Shown one piece after another: positions 22,097 to 33,590 of a stretch of DNA of 64,000 nt. The position numbers and the translations under genes were made by a program. Under the pieces are notes generated by a model. The model did not search any database and was not told the DNA's origin. It was given only the letters and a program-made list of their open reading frames with translations. Numbering within the stretch: the first letter of the stretch is position 1; the number at the start of each line of letters is the position of its first letter. The DNA comes from Bullera alba (taxonomy: Eukaryota > Basidiomycota > Tremellomycetes > Tremellales > Bulleraceae): positions 2,939,198 to 3,003,197 of the forward strand of contig BCIX01000001.1 in the NCBI GenBank assembly GCA_001600095.1, in the 5' to 3' direction.

Positions 22097-22514
22097 CCGA
22101 CTATCTTGTAGCCATCCCCAAGTCGGTATGTCGATAAGGGAGGACAGAACAGAGAGTGTAGAGTGCGGTGCTTGCTCTGCTCTATGCCGCACGGTGCGCC
22201 TCCAGGAGCGAGCTCGGCCACGTGAGCGATGCGGAGTAAGTTACGTAAATTTGTGGGGTAACGCAGCTCTCGGTCCAACATCACCTCTCTTGCTTTCGAC
22301 AAACGCGTTCATCACCACGTCCAATACTACCTTCCTTGCTCACTGTCTTGTCTTCTTGCTCTCCTTGGATAGCCCAGGTGTAGAGGAGCGAGAGTGTTCC
22401 TTCTTGAGTATACTGCTTGGCTTCTGTCGACAATCGTGTACAGCCATTACCCCCCCACTCAGAACTGCCTGGAGAACCTTGGAAGAGCTTTGAACCCTCT
22501 GGCGTTGAGTCAAA
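22097..22514. promoter_or_regulatory. Divergent intergenic region, PP2C / DDT-WHIM gene
   Basis: These 418 bases lie between divergent genes and hold both promoters. No coding or named regulatory feature was recognised. Confidence 0.45.
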
Positions 22515-24895
22515 ATGGCTTCGTCTTCTCCAATCGAGATCAAATCTTCGCCTCCGCCTGCTGGACTCAAGATCAAGCTTAACGCCGGACTCGCCAAACG
22601 GGAACCTTCAGCCGGGACGAGCTCAGCTGGCGCTCGAGATGTCATTGAAATCGACGACAGTGAGCCCGATGAGGTAGCGAATGGGGTCAAGACGGAGCAA
22701 GCGAAAGTGCGGCACGAGGCGGATCTCAAGAAACATCACTACGAGCCGCCTAAAGCGGACCGTGTGCAGGACGAGTGAGTGGAATAGTGTTCTTCATGAC
22801 AGCAAACTGATAGACCGTTTAGCTGGCAGGTCGCATATGTCTGGGCATTCATTATGAAGTTTCACCAAATTGAACGTATACGAAAGCTGGAGAGTATTCA
22901 TGAGTGAGTCCACTACACCCCATCTCGATGTCTTCACTGGGACTGAGCGGCCGCTACCTTCACAGCTTCGAAAGATGCCTCATGGAGCCCGTTGCGAATC
23001 GCCCAGACGACGTACTAGAAGGCATACTCATTCGCTTCCTCTCAAACTTGAAGCCTGGCTTGCGTAACCTCGAGTGAGTAGACTCCAGTCACCCTTTCAC
23101 ACCCACAAATCGAGTGAATCCGCCTGCGTTTCACCCCTTTTCCCGACTCGCGCCGATCGAATCCTTTGTGGCACTTGCGAATCTCGGTCTCGGTCGCTGA
23201 CGACTTTTTCGCCACGCTTCTCCCGTCCCCCTGTCTATATCCTGCACCTCACGTCTAACTTGCTTTCGCCAGCTGCACCAACATCCAGCATCACCTCTCC
23301 GCATATGTCACCGACCAGCTACTCAACTCGAACGAGTTCACTGTCTGGGATCGACCCTGGGCGCCGAACGAAGAGGCGCGCGGGTCATGCTGCACGAATG
23401 CGAGGGACAGAGAGGAGCTGGGCAGATTACGTTATGCCGGAGAGCCGGCGAGCGAGAGGGCGGGAAAGAACCCAATCGCGCAGGTGGAGCAACGCGGTGG
23501 TGGGCTCTTTGAGCTGGACTGGAGGGAGAGGACCAAATTGCTCCGTCAATTGGTAGACTGGCAATGTGAGTTGCGCAGTCCTTGCCGTTTCAGTCCCAGC
23601 TCACATATCTGATCAGTGGCCCACGCTGAGAGCATCAAACCCGTCATCAATATCGAGTACAAGCTCGACGCCAAGGGTGCCAAAAAGGTCACGACGGCGA
23701 CAACGGCGAATGATCCCGAGGAGAGTATTGTCACCATCCCGCTCGGCCAGGATCGCGACAAGAATCGGATATGGGCGTTCGACCGTGGGTTAACGCGATG
23801 AGCTTGATATCGTCCCTGTATTGAACTTGACTTCGACTCCCAGATTCTGGTCGACTGTACAAGTCCGGGAATCCATTCAAGAGGCCATGTCCGTTGGTCG
23901 CCATTTCCACCACTAGAGCAGAGTTCGATGTCCAGCTGCAGGAGTATCAAGCGCACGGTGCGCAAAAGCCAGAAAAGCCCAAAGGCTCTGGTGTCAAGGG
24001 CAAGATGAGCAAGCAGGAGACTGTGATGTACCGGAAGTTGCTCAAGGGTATCGAAGATGAGAAGCAACTTGCTGCCAAGGTCGAAGAGCTTGTCCCGTTG
24101 ATTGAGAAGGAGGAGGCGGTAAGTCTTTCACAATGTATTCGGTCAGTGACAATACTCATTCTGTGTGTAGCGGATACAACGAGCGAGAAAGAGGATCGCG
24201 GCGGCCAATGAGCTGGCACAGATGGCCGAGGTTCGATCGACGAGGACGAGGCGAACGACCAGAAAGGTAGACTACACCTACGACGGGGATGAGGAAGAGG
24301 TGAGTGTGCGAGGGACAAGTGTAGAATGCCATGTTGACTTGGGTGATAGCCGGAGGACAACAAGCGGTCGAAGGGGAATAACGGCGACTGGGAGGGTTCC
24401 TCAACTCGAGGTCGACTTGTCATTCCGGGCGAAAGGCGATCCGCCCGGACGAGCGGAAGGGGCTCGAACGGCCAAGATGACGGTGCTTCAGACGCGGCGG
24501 AGATCGAGGAGGTGACGGAGCAACGACGGAACGGCACCGATGGCGACCATACAATGACCGCCAGCGGATCGGGATCTCTCGATCTCGAGGATGTCGAGGG
24601 GTTCGTGTCGGCGCCAGCGGCGCCAGCTGCGATTGGCGCAGCGGGCAAGCCGAAGAAGGCGGCTGCGAAGGGTTACGCCTGGGTGACGGAGTTTGTGCCA
24701 GAGAGCGAGTTGACACCAAAGGACAGAGCGGCTCTGGCGAAGAACAGCGCAGCAACCCCTGGCGACGGGTGGGCCAATGGACATTCCAGTCAAGAGGGTG
24801 CAGCTGCGGCGAACCCTCCGGAGGGGCAAGTGAATCACGGAGACCCAATGGAAGTAAAGGACGGTCCGCCTGTGATAGCCGAGGGTCCTCCGTAG
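22515..24895 (+). CDS. DDT/WHIM-domain chromatin-remodeler accessory protein
   Basis: Multi-exon gene encoding a protein with a disordered N-terminus followed by a DDT-like helical domain: 'AYVWAFIMKFHQIERI', 'DDVLEGILIRFLSNLKPGLR' and 'AYVTDQLLNSNEFTVW'. Then come WHIM-like blocks 'LFELDWRERTKLLRQLVDWQ' and 'DRDKNRIWAFDHSGRLYKSG', and a charged region 'EEARIQRARKRIAAANELAQ'. DDT plus WHIM modules are found in partners of ISWI and related remodelers (RSF1, CECR2, ACF1, fungal Ioc3), where they act as a ruler for linker DNA. Splices such as 22775 (GTGAGT) and 24300 (GTGAGT) keep the frame. The C-terminal 200 residues are Gly/Ala/Arg-rich and disordered. Domain assignment is by pattern and moderately sure; the specific complex is not known. 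Confidence 0.68.
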
Positions 24896-25082
24896 TCCTC
24901 TCATGCAAACACGTCAATGAGATCGACGAGATGCTTGACGTGACTGATGTCGATCGATGATCTGCTTCGTATCAGATCGTGACCCGTGTGGACGTAGCCT
25001 GCGTGGTTAGTGCTCCGCAACGTCTTCTCGTTATGATTGCATGCCTATTACCATATACTGCTGCGTTCATCCATCTCTATTC

Positions 25083-25849
25083 CTAGTTGGCTAGTAGTGG
25101 GGTCAGCACGGCTTCACTGACTGAGACGGGTATCGACTCACCATCTGGGGTCTGATAGAAGGAAGAACAAGTACCGTCAGTATAACGCAGCTGGTCTTCT
25201 CGCATTTACAGCAGATCGCTACATACCTTGGCAACGTAGTCAATAGCTATATCGGACTGGATCAGCAGTTGCATTCTCGGGACGATATGTGCTGACTCAC
25301 CCTGTCCGACTGATGTGATCTCGTCGGCCTCGGCGTCTGGGATCTCAATACCAAACTCCTCCTCGACGGCCATGACGACTTCTACGGCATCGAGCGAGTC
25401 CAAGCCGAGGTCTGTGGTGAAGGTCGCTGTTGGCGAGAGCTGGTTGGTGTGTCAGTACGATGCTAGGTTTGACTGCAAACAACGTGGAGTCGGAGTGAGA
25501 AGTAGTGTGCCCGAACGCGGAGCTCAAGGACCCAGTCTCCGCCAATGACGACCGCCATCTTAGCCTCGAACGATTGCGTCTATCGTCGGATGTGCAGACA
25601 CGAATTACCGAGCCGATCCGGATCACTCACCTTTCCACCGTTGACTTTCTCAAAAGACTTGAGAATGTCCAAGACACGAGACTCGATCTCCGACCTGCTC
25701 AAACCGCCTCCTGAAGCATATGTCCTCTGAGCAACAACTGCGCTCGATCGGGCGAGTCCGGTAGACTGGATTAAGCTCTGTCTTGCGGCGATTGGTGCTG
25801 TCTTTGGGATGGCGGAGCGGGAGATGGATTTGAGGGCGACTCTGAACAT
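25083..25849 (-). CDS. ACP1: Mitochondrial acyl carrier protein (ACP1 / NDUFAB1)
   Basis: Carries acyl chains on phosphopantetheine for mitochondrial fatty acid and lipoate synthesis; it is also part of complex I and supports Fe-S cluster assembly. Proposed exons 25631-25849, 25301-25439, 25227-25246, 25142-25151 and 25083-25090 encode 131 residues. The N-terminus '[20 protein letters not shown]' is a typical presequence. The core reads '[19 protein letters not shown]', '[20 protein letters not shown]' with the phosphopantetheine Ser in Asp-Ser-Leu, '[20 protein letters not shown]', 'ITSVGQAIDYVAK'. The last two coding exons are only 10 and 8 bases (ending 'KTPDAN'). Their splice sites are good (GTGAGT/TAG) and phases fit, but they are inferred. 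The gene is divergent from the mitoribosomal bL17 gene. Confidence 0.93.
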
Positions 25850-26117
25850 GTTGGCTGGGTGTGTGGGTGGTTGAGACTGGGGGCTGGAAGGTAGAGGTGT
25901 GCTGTGTTATGCAATGGATATGAGTGGAGAGGTGAGCCTGGAGGAGGATGGGTGGGTGGGAGATCGCCAGGGTGGGTGTAGATCGATAACGCCGAAAATT
26001 CCATCGGAATCAATTAGAGTGGCATCGTTGAAACCATACAAGACTGTGATTTCAGTGTTGTTTCAGTGTCAAGCGTTGCTATACTCTAGACTCGATCTTT
26101 AGCAACAACAACACACC
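25850..26117. promoter_or_regulatory. Short bidirectional promoter, ACP1 / mitoribosomal bL17
   Basis: Only 268 bases separate the start codons of two divergently transcribed nuclear genes for mitochondrial proteins. The segment next to ACP1 is C/T-rich on the minus strand, as expected for a leader. No named motif was recognised. Confidence 0.55.
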
Positions 26118-27553
26118 ATGCCTCACGCTCAGAACGTCAGGAGGCTGCAAGGATCACCGGCGAAGAGAGAGGCCGTGTTGAGGTGGGCGAAACAACGCAG
26201 TCTTTGGACGGAGTAGTCGATCACTGACAGTCCAACCCGAACAGGAGTATAGTTTCGTCGTTGTTACATCATGAAGCAATCAAAACGACTTTGGCAAGAG
26301 CCAAGATCACAGCGAGGGTGGCTGAGAAGGTGAGTTTTTATACGCTTGGTGGTGTCAGCTCACACACCTATAGATCATCACAATGGGCAAGATCGGGACA
26401 GTAGAGCAGAGACGAAAGGCCGAGGGCTTTCTCAGAGTCAGTACAAATATCAAAGAGTATCAAGCCGCAAAGCCTGACGGTCAAGATAGCCCCCACATAT
26501 GACTCTGGAAGCCATCACGGCGATCAACAGCAAGAAGCCGCCAACACAGCCTTTGAAGCTGTCCGACCCTTCCATCGACCCCGCATCATTAGAAAACTTC
26601 CTTCCGCCGAAATCACTCTTGCCCAAGGTATTCGACGTTCTGGCCGAGAGGTACCGAGACAGACCTGGAGGATACACACGGATACACAAGTACGGCAAGC
26701 GGAAAGGAGACAATGCGCCTCACGCCATCGTGACGCTGGTGGACGGACCGAGGGATATCAAATTCGAGCTTTTGGCCAAGATTGTGGGAGCGGATGTCGC
26801 TAGAGCTCAGTTGCAGCCCAAAGCGGTTGCTGAGCCTGTCGTCCGTGGAAGATCAGCGAAAACGACCAAGGAAGCGAAAGCAGTTCAGGGTGATCTCGCA
26901 GTGCAGAGCGGCGGTATCGCAGTTCAGAGCGATCAGGCCGAGCCTGCAGTCGGTGAAGAGTCGTCAGGATTGAGCAACGAAGCAAAATCCATCCGGGGCG
27001 ATCTTGAGGAATGGATGGGAGGAAAGGTGCCTACGATCATTGGGAAGACCAGGCAGCAACTCAAGCAGGTCTTGAAGTTCAGGGGTAAAGAGGATGTCGC
27101 CGAGTTTGAGGAAAAGGCCAGGCATTATGCGGTGAGTATCCTGACGGTCGAGCGTCCCGCTTCGCGTATGTTATACTGACCCGCTTTAGGACTTGATTGC
27201 GGCTGAAGGGTCGATATTCAAAAAGGCCCAGCCTGCGAAAGTAGCCTTACCGTCAGCCCGAATAGACAAGACCAGGAGGATTCCTCGAAGCAAGTGAGTC
27301 AGATTGTGTCGGCACTTGACATCTGCCTCAACACTGACGTTGCCTCAGGACGTATGGACCTTATGGCGACAACACGGAGCGAGAACCCGGACAAAGGCTG
27401 CATGGAATGTCGATGGCCACGACAGGTCTAGGACTGGCCAGAGGAGTGTTGGGCAAGATCCAACCGTTCAAGATGCAGAAAGAGGCTAGGCTCAAGACTG
27501 CCGCGCTGCTTGACCAGGCCGGTGATGTCTTCCCAGCCTCGACGCGGAGATAG
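26118..27553 (+). CDS. MRPL17: Mitochondrial large-subunit ribosomal protein bL17m
   Basis: Component of the mitochondrial 54S subunit near the exit tunnel. Exon 1 (from 26118) opens '[20 protein letters not shown]' and joins at about 26181/26244 to '[20 protein letters not shown]', then '[20 protein letters not shown]'; these are the core bL17 helices. The conserved C-terminal strand '[20 protein letters not shown]' followed by 'HAIVTLVD' is diagnostic. About 200 further residues extend beyond bacterial bL17, including a Val-Gln-rich stretch and '[20 protein letters not shown]' near the end. Long C-terminal extensions are known in fungal mitoribosomal L17 (yeast Mrpl8). There is no obvious cleavable presequence, as is common for this protein. 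Confidence 0.9.
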
Positions 27554-27897
27554 CTGGAAGGGAGGTGAATCTGAGGAGGGGTTCAAGATAGTTGGTACAC
27601 GTCTTCGACGGTGCTAGCCGGGGCTGAGTGCTCTTGGGCGCCACTCGTGTCCGATTGCAGTCAGATGCACGAGGAGCAGGCCCATCCATACTCTAGAGTA
27701 GGGTACATTTTGTAAATTTAGCATCGCCATGGCATCATTTGCATCACTTGCATCAACCCAGAAGCACCAAAATCGACCTCCACTTTTCGAGTTTCAGCTT
27801 GCACAAATGAGAAAGACGGCCACTCTAATGGTTTTGACATCAATTCCGTTCAGTGTATCACTCACGATCAAGGCAAACGACCAGATGGACTAGACGA
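27554..27897. other. Intergenic, no gene seen
   Basis: These 344 bases lie between the bL17m stop and the next start on the same strand. They are AT-richer than the flanks and should hold terminator and promoter. No feature could be supported. Confidence 0.4.
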
Positions 27898-30800
27898 ATG
27901 GCAGGAGTGTCCCTGGCGAGGTATGTCCACCCTCTCAGATTTTAGCTTATGTCAGGTATCCCCGCTCCCTCCGAGCTCTCTCGCAGATCTCCTCCAATTT
28001 CAGGCCGGATCCACCCCCACCCACCGCCAAGCAGCCATGTCGTCGATGTCTTGCGCGGAGACTGCAGACTGCCGCTGGAATCAGCAGATACGACAAGGAT
28101 TTACCCGGAGGAGCTCGCGATGCGAAGGACAATCCACCTCATATGCGGGATCTACCACCACACTCGAGCTTAGAACAGGCGAATGAAAGTGTCGAGCTGG
28201 ACCCATTCGAGGCTTACAACATACCCTCGGATGACACCGCCCTGGGACTGCACTATCAAAGGCCAATGTCTCGCCTGGACAAGAAGAAGATGCGGAGAGT
28301 GAAAGGGGTCTACAGCCTGGAGGAGATCAAGCAATTTTCGAGGAATGAGCGATATCCAGCCTCTGTGCTGATGGATATTGTGCAAAGTGCAAATTGCCCA
28401 CAATCCGTCATTCACTCTTCATATCTCGTACTCGGATCCATCGAAGGGCTGTCATTGGAGGAAACGCAAGCGATTGTGACACGCCTGTTGCGCAGGTGTG
28501 CATGGTACCACGTCGTTGCGGGGATAGAGAGTATATTGAACTTGTTCCTCTACAAGGTGGAGCAAACGATCAAGGAGGTGGAAGGGAGGATAGAGGACCT
28601 ACGCTACACTGCATCCACACAGCCAGAGGAAGAGGAGGTGGTGTCAGAAGCAGATGCGGAGACGTCAGGTGTGGGCGTACCCGGAATGGAGGACGGCGAG
28701 GTCGAGAGACCTAGACCATTGGATGGGGAACACCTTCAAAAGCTCTACATACCGATACTCAGGCGTCTAGGCGAGTTTACCACCATACCATCGTACTCTG
28801 TGCGATACATCTCGGCAACTCGCTTCTCGGCAAGCTATAACAGTCATCTCTTCCAGCCCACACTCCCGTACGTGATCACCGATCAAGTCAACCGGGTCAC
28901 TCAACACCTGTTCGAATCTATGGACCGGTTGCCGATATCGACCACCCCAGGCTCATCAACTAAGTCCGACCAGCCTTCGCAGACATTGTTGAACCTCTTA
29001 TTCCAGCCTGGATACTTTTCGCCCGACTTGATGGATATCCTCATGGAGCGGGTCGAACGGCACAATTGGCTCCTGACCAGCCTACAATGGCACATGGCAT
29101 TTCTTCACGCTGTGAGGCAAGGAAATCTCGCTCAGGCCATACGGTATCGAGAAAAGAGGGACACTGCGACCGACTTGCTCTTGCAAGATAGTGAAGCTAT
29201 GGCTCAGCAGCTCCGGTTGGAGGACCACATGGATGCCGACGCCGAGTCCGAAGCTGGAGCCGAGAGCTCAGCGCTCGCCAGACAGGTACGGCAGAAAGCC
29301 CGTCGGGCCGAGCTGCAGGTCGCACAAATGACCGTCGACGCTACCAAGGACTTGTTCGCGGTGACATCAATGGAGTCGGATTTTGTTCAATTCTTCAACA
29401 TGATGAAGCCGTATCTTCAAGAGCCTAGTCGGGATCTGATACCCCTGGAGGAATACCCAGACGCCATGCTGCAGTATCGGTATGCCTGGTCGATATTGCT
29501 CACTCGCGTTGGCCAGGACAAGTCGGTCGAGACGGACCATGTCAGGACGTTTTACCGAACAATGCCACCCTCCGCCTTGTGTGCGCACACTTTGACACCG
29601 GTGATCAACGGCTTGAACGCGAGGAGGGCGCCTAAATGGGCCACGGAGGTATGGCAAGACGCCCTCACGCTCGAGGCACACGCCAGAGACGAGGAACAAG
29701 GTCGTTATGTCAACAATTACACCATTGCTGAAGGCGTGCAAGCGGTTGCCAAGGGTTTCAAGGCTGAAGGTACAATCAGCGCCGACGGCCTTGTCAAGAT
29801 GGTTCGACTGGTGGATCGCCTTGGTCGGAGACATCTCAAGCCGGACCGTATGGATTCAGACAGTGAAGGTCTCGATCGAATTCAGCTCGACTCTGTGGTC
29901 TTGAACACCCTTCTACACCAATGTTCGGGGCATCACCAACCGGTGCTCGCGTTCAAATTGTGGTATGCGTCAAGGAAGCGATGGGGGATCTATGCCGATC
30001 ATCGGAGTCTAGGTCTGATTCTTCAGACCGCTCACCGATGTGAAGTAGCGAGGAACGGAGTCAATCTGTCACAGATCGATGGTCCTTCGCCCTCTGTTTT
30101 TACCCGAATCTCGAGGTCCTTCTCCACGCCATTCCAATCGCACTCAAGCTCCGAAGCTTTCCCAGAGGCGGAAGATGCTGCCGAGGAACAAGAGCTCTAC
30201 GACTCTGATGCCCTGGCAAGAATGGATATCGGTCAACTCGTCGCCGGACACCAAGACTGGGTCATGCTGCTGAATGGAGTCAGGCCATGGAGACTAGCAA
30301 AGAAGATTTTCAGGCAGGTCGTGATCGGGAACTGGCCATGGTTGAAGAATGTCGAGAATCCACTAGACCTGAAACCCGCTGGATTCGGCTACTTGTCCTT
30401 CTACTCGTCCGTCTCCCGACCCCCGGATACAGGTCAGAACGACAGAGACGACATGGGACCCGATAACCAAGGCATCAGTTTGGACAATTTCCGCCAGCCA
30501 TACCCACAAGCCAAATACCCCTACGTCATTCCCAATGCTGCGACTTTCCACGAGTATATACTCATCCTGGGGTCGTTCAACCAGGTCGAGGAAATACCCC
30601 TCGCTCTCAATTGGATGAAGTTGCTGGGTATCGAGCCGACATACAAATGTCAGCTGTACTCGCTGGCATTTGTGCGTGAAGTACAAGGAGAGCCCAAACG
30701 CGTGTTGAGGTGGTATGACGATGGTTCAGCGGAACTCGTCACGGATGAGGATATCTTGAGGAGATGGCTGGAAGATTGGCTCTTGCCTCGGAGCGAAACA

Positions 30801-31004
30801 CAAGAGCAGGATGTAGAGCAGGAAGGGGAATCCGAACCGGAGGATGGAGCGCCGTATGGTCGCGAGAGGAAGAAGACGACAAAGGAGCGGAAGAGCAAAG
30901 TCCGGATCCCGACGGCCGAGGCAGTGGTGCATTACAGGCGGTCGGTGATGCAGAAAGGGGGACGATTGATCTTACCGACCTCGGGCAGAGGTCGAGGTGT
31001 ATGA
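27898..31004 (+). CDS. Large mitochondrial PPR-like protein, 1023 aa
   Basis: Exon 1 (27898-27920, 23 bases) joins exon 2 (27956-31004) over a 35-base intron to give 1023 residues. The joined N-terminus 'MAGVSLARYPRSLRALSQIS' is a classic Arg/Ser/Leu mitochondrial presequence, which supports the small first exon. The body is helical, with pairs of antiparallel helices of pentatricopeptide-repeat character, for example 'LNTLLHQCSGHHQPVLAFKL', 'DHRSLGLILQTAHRCEVARN', 'ATFHEYILILGSFNQVEEIP' and 'LALNWMKLLGIEP'. Such proteins bind mitochondrial RNA and control its processing or translation. The C-terminus is charged (Lys/Arg/Glu). No named family was recognised; the PPR label is inferred from helix pattern and targeting. 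Confidence 0.72.
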
Positions 31005-31082
31005 TACATATGATACAAAGTGTATGTAACGACATGTCCCACATGATATTCAGCGAACGTGTCTCTATGCCATGAGGTAATA

Positions 31083-33044
31083 TTAAGCTAACTTTCTCGA
31101 CTTTTCCCAGGCCTACGACCGAGAGGTATGAGGACGCGATTATCGAAGCTCCAGCACGCGACGAAACGTACCTTGAAGATATTCCTACGGTTCACCACGC
31201 CAATACCCCGACATCCACTAAGATCCACTGTGTCCAGCAGAGGGCAGTAATCCAGGATCCTGAAGATGTCCTCCTCTACGCCGCTTCATGTTAGCTGACT
31301 CCGTAACCAGATGATGCAAGTGGCCTCACCGGTTATTGCAGTCTTAGACAGGTCCAGATGCCGCAGCCGTCGGAACTGACATATAGATCTGGAGGTGGCA
31401 GCTGAATCCTTGAAAAATGCATCAACCAGTGATAGTGTTTCGAGAGCAGGAGAGGCTTCCTCTTGGCCGCCGTGTAAGAGAGCGAAGGGTTCGATAGCCG
31501 TATGGCAGTTAATGTCTAGTCGCTGAAGTGGTGCGAATAGAGATGTCAGCTATCGTCCCAGTGACACCGTGACAGTGACACTGCGAGAACAAAGTCTGCG
31601 TTCAGACTTACTTTGACGGATCGGCGCCATGCCATGCAGCCATACACTCCGTTCAACATTAACGACATGTACGTTCGGTATCCGACAAGTTGATGTGACG
31701 TCCAGTTGGCTACATAGGTGAAGTCCTCCATAAGTTCGCATCCGCTCAGCGCCATTTGCAGGTCCAGGAAGTCATCTGCGGACTGGACGGTGAATTCGGA
31801 AGCGTCGGTGATGGAGAATTCGCGTAGTGATCCTTGCTGGCTGCGTATCAAGTCGGATAGGTCGGTGAGCGGGACAGGCGCCGCTCTGAACTCCAAGACG
31901 AGATGCGTCAAGGAATTGGGTTTGACGCGGACCGGGTCGCCAGGAGATATCACCAGATCGTTCAGGAACAAGTCGGTCAACGATGGGAAGCTGTCGCTCA
32001 GAGTCGACCACTTGAGCGGGCTGCGATCCGGAGTCGGCTTGACATTCACCTGTTGAGGACGGCCCATCGATTTCCGTTTGTCATAGGACGAGTACGTGTT
32101 GAGCATATCTCCAGGCAGACTCAGTTTGGTCAGTCGGGGGAAAGGAAGCGATGCGAAACAACTGTCGTAGTTCTGACCGGGTGAGGACCGGCTACGATTG
32201 ATAGAGGCTCACCTTGAAATCATATCCTAGCATCTCAAAGCTCTCCAGCTGTTGACCCAATCTTTCCAAGAGCTCCGCAACGTTGAGTCCCTTGATATTG
32301 GTGTAGCTCAGATCGATCCTCTTGAGGGCAGAACAGCGTCGCAGGATCGTCTCGATAGTCTTCTTGCCAGCCAATGTACAGCCACGAAGATTGAGCACGG
32401 TGATTCTCGGCATTTGATAGACCATGCCCGCAATGGCAACATCAGACGCCGAACCAGCGTACGTGAGAGAAAGACCGTCGAAGAACAGCGGATGAATCGG
32501 CTGAAGCTGTTTCAGTCGAGGCGTCTTTGCAATAGTCGTTACCAGCAGACCAGGAAGCTCGAGTGATGGCTCGAAGAGGAACAGCTGGACGAGGACTCAG
32601 TCGTCATTTCTCCTTCAATTACTCCGGATCATGTTCGAGCTCACATACATCCTTGATTATCTCAATCGTAAGGAAAGACCCCCATTTGTTGTATATTCCG
32701 TCCCTCACTCTGGACTTCAGGTGATCAGGGAGTTGTCCCCATTCTTGTTTCCAATATGTTCCATTCGTACCCCCGGATTCACCTCCTTCCTCCCAGACCC
32801 ACTTGAAACCTCTCACCGCAGCATCAGTAGCACACGCTGACAGGGACTTAAGTCCTCTAGGTCTCGGTCGTCGAGTCGCTATCGACGCTGTGGATAGGGA
32901 TGCCGTCTCGACCATCTCATCCCAGTCGTCCGTAGAATTCCATACCGACTTGCCCTTGGCTGATGAACCTTTACCGACTTTCCGCTTCTTGGAGGTCGGT
33001 GTTGATTTTGAGCCAGACGCGGAGATGGCTGCCCTTTTGGGCAT
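31083..33044 (-). CDS. Leucine-rich repeat protein with basic N-terminus
   Basis: Multi-exon minus-strand gene. The N-terminus 'MPKRAAISASGSKSTPTSKK' continues with Lys/Arg clusters that resemble a nuclear localisation signal. A short helical box 'WGQLPDHLKSRVRDGIYNKW' is followed by LRR units such as 'MPRITVLNLRGCTLAGKK', 'CSALKRIDLSYTNIKG', 'FPRLTKLSLPGDML', 'FPSLTDLFLNDLVISPG', 'FRRLRHLDLSKTAIT' and 'CPLLDTVDLSGCRGIGVVN'. The last exon ends 'AWEKSRKLA' at 31083. The repeats resemble those of F-box/LRR and RAD7-like proteins, but I see no clear F-box. Protein-protein recognition, perhaps in ubiquitin ligase complexes, is an inference. The start at 33044 was chosen because the upstream frame looks like leader sequence. 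Confidence 0.72.
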
Positions 33045-33590
33045 ACTGAGCCAGGATACGAATGGTGCGATCCAGGACGAGGTGAGATCAAAGGAGAATG
33101 AGTAGACGGTGAGTTGACGGTGAGTGAGTCGTTGGTGAGTCGAGGAGACCGCAAGCTGACTGAAAGCTGGAGGAGCAGATCGCTTATGGCCGACCCCACG
33201 GGGTAAGCGCCGGTCTATCAGGCGGTCCGATGATGGGAGGTACGATGGTTGTGCGGGACGGAGTGGTGTTCTCACTGTATTACCACACGCATCGTGCTAC
33301 AACTGGGAGTACTACTTGCACAAGGACAAGGAGCTGCTATCGCTCCCACGACGTCAGGCTGCTGAGCATGGACGACAGAGTCTATGAAGTATGTATATAG
33401 GAGAGACGTCCCAAACAACTGAAACACGCTAAGTATGGAGTCGGTCGGATCGTGTCCGTGTTTCAGATATTGGCAGTCTGGTCTACATAGAGTCACCTGC
33501 CCGCCTGACCCAACCTGTTATCTCCTGCCTTTGTATACTCTTTGACTTGTTCACCATCCTACCATCCGACTGACCTGATCAGTAATCACC
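33045..33590. promoter_or_regulatory. Divergent intergenic region, LRR / bestrophin-like
   Basis: These 546 bases lie between divergent genes. The plus-strand end is pyrimidine-rich with 'ACCATG' at 33588-33593, a good start context for the bestrophin-like gene. Nothing else was recognised. Confidence 0.45.
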
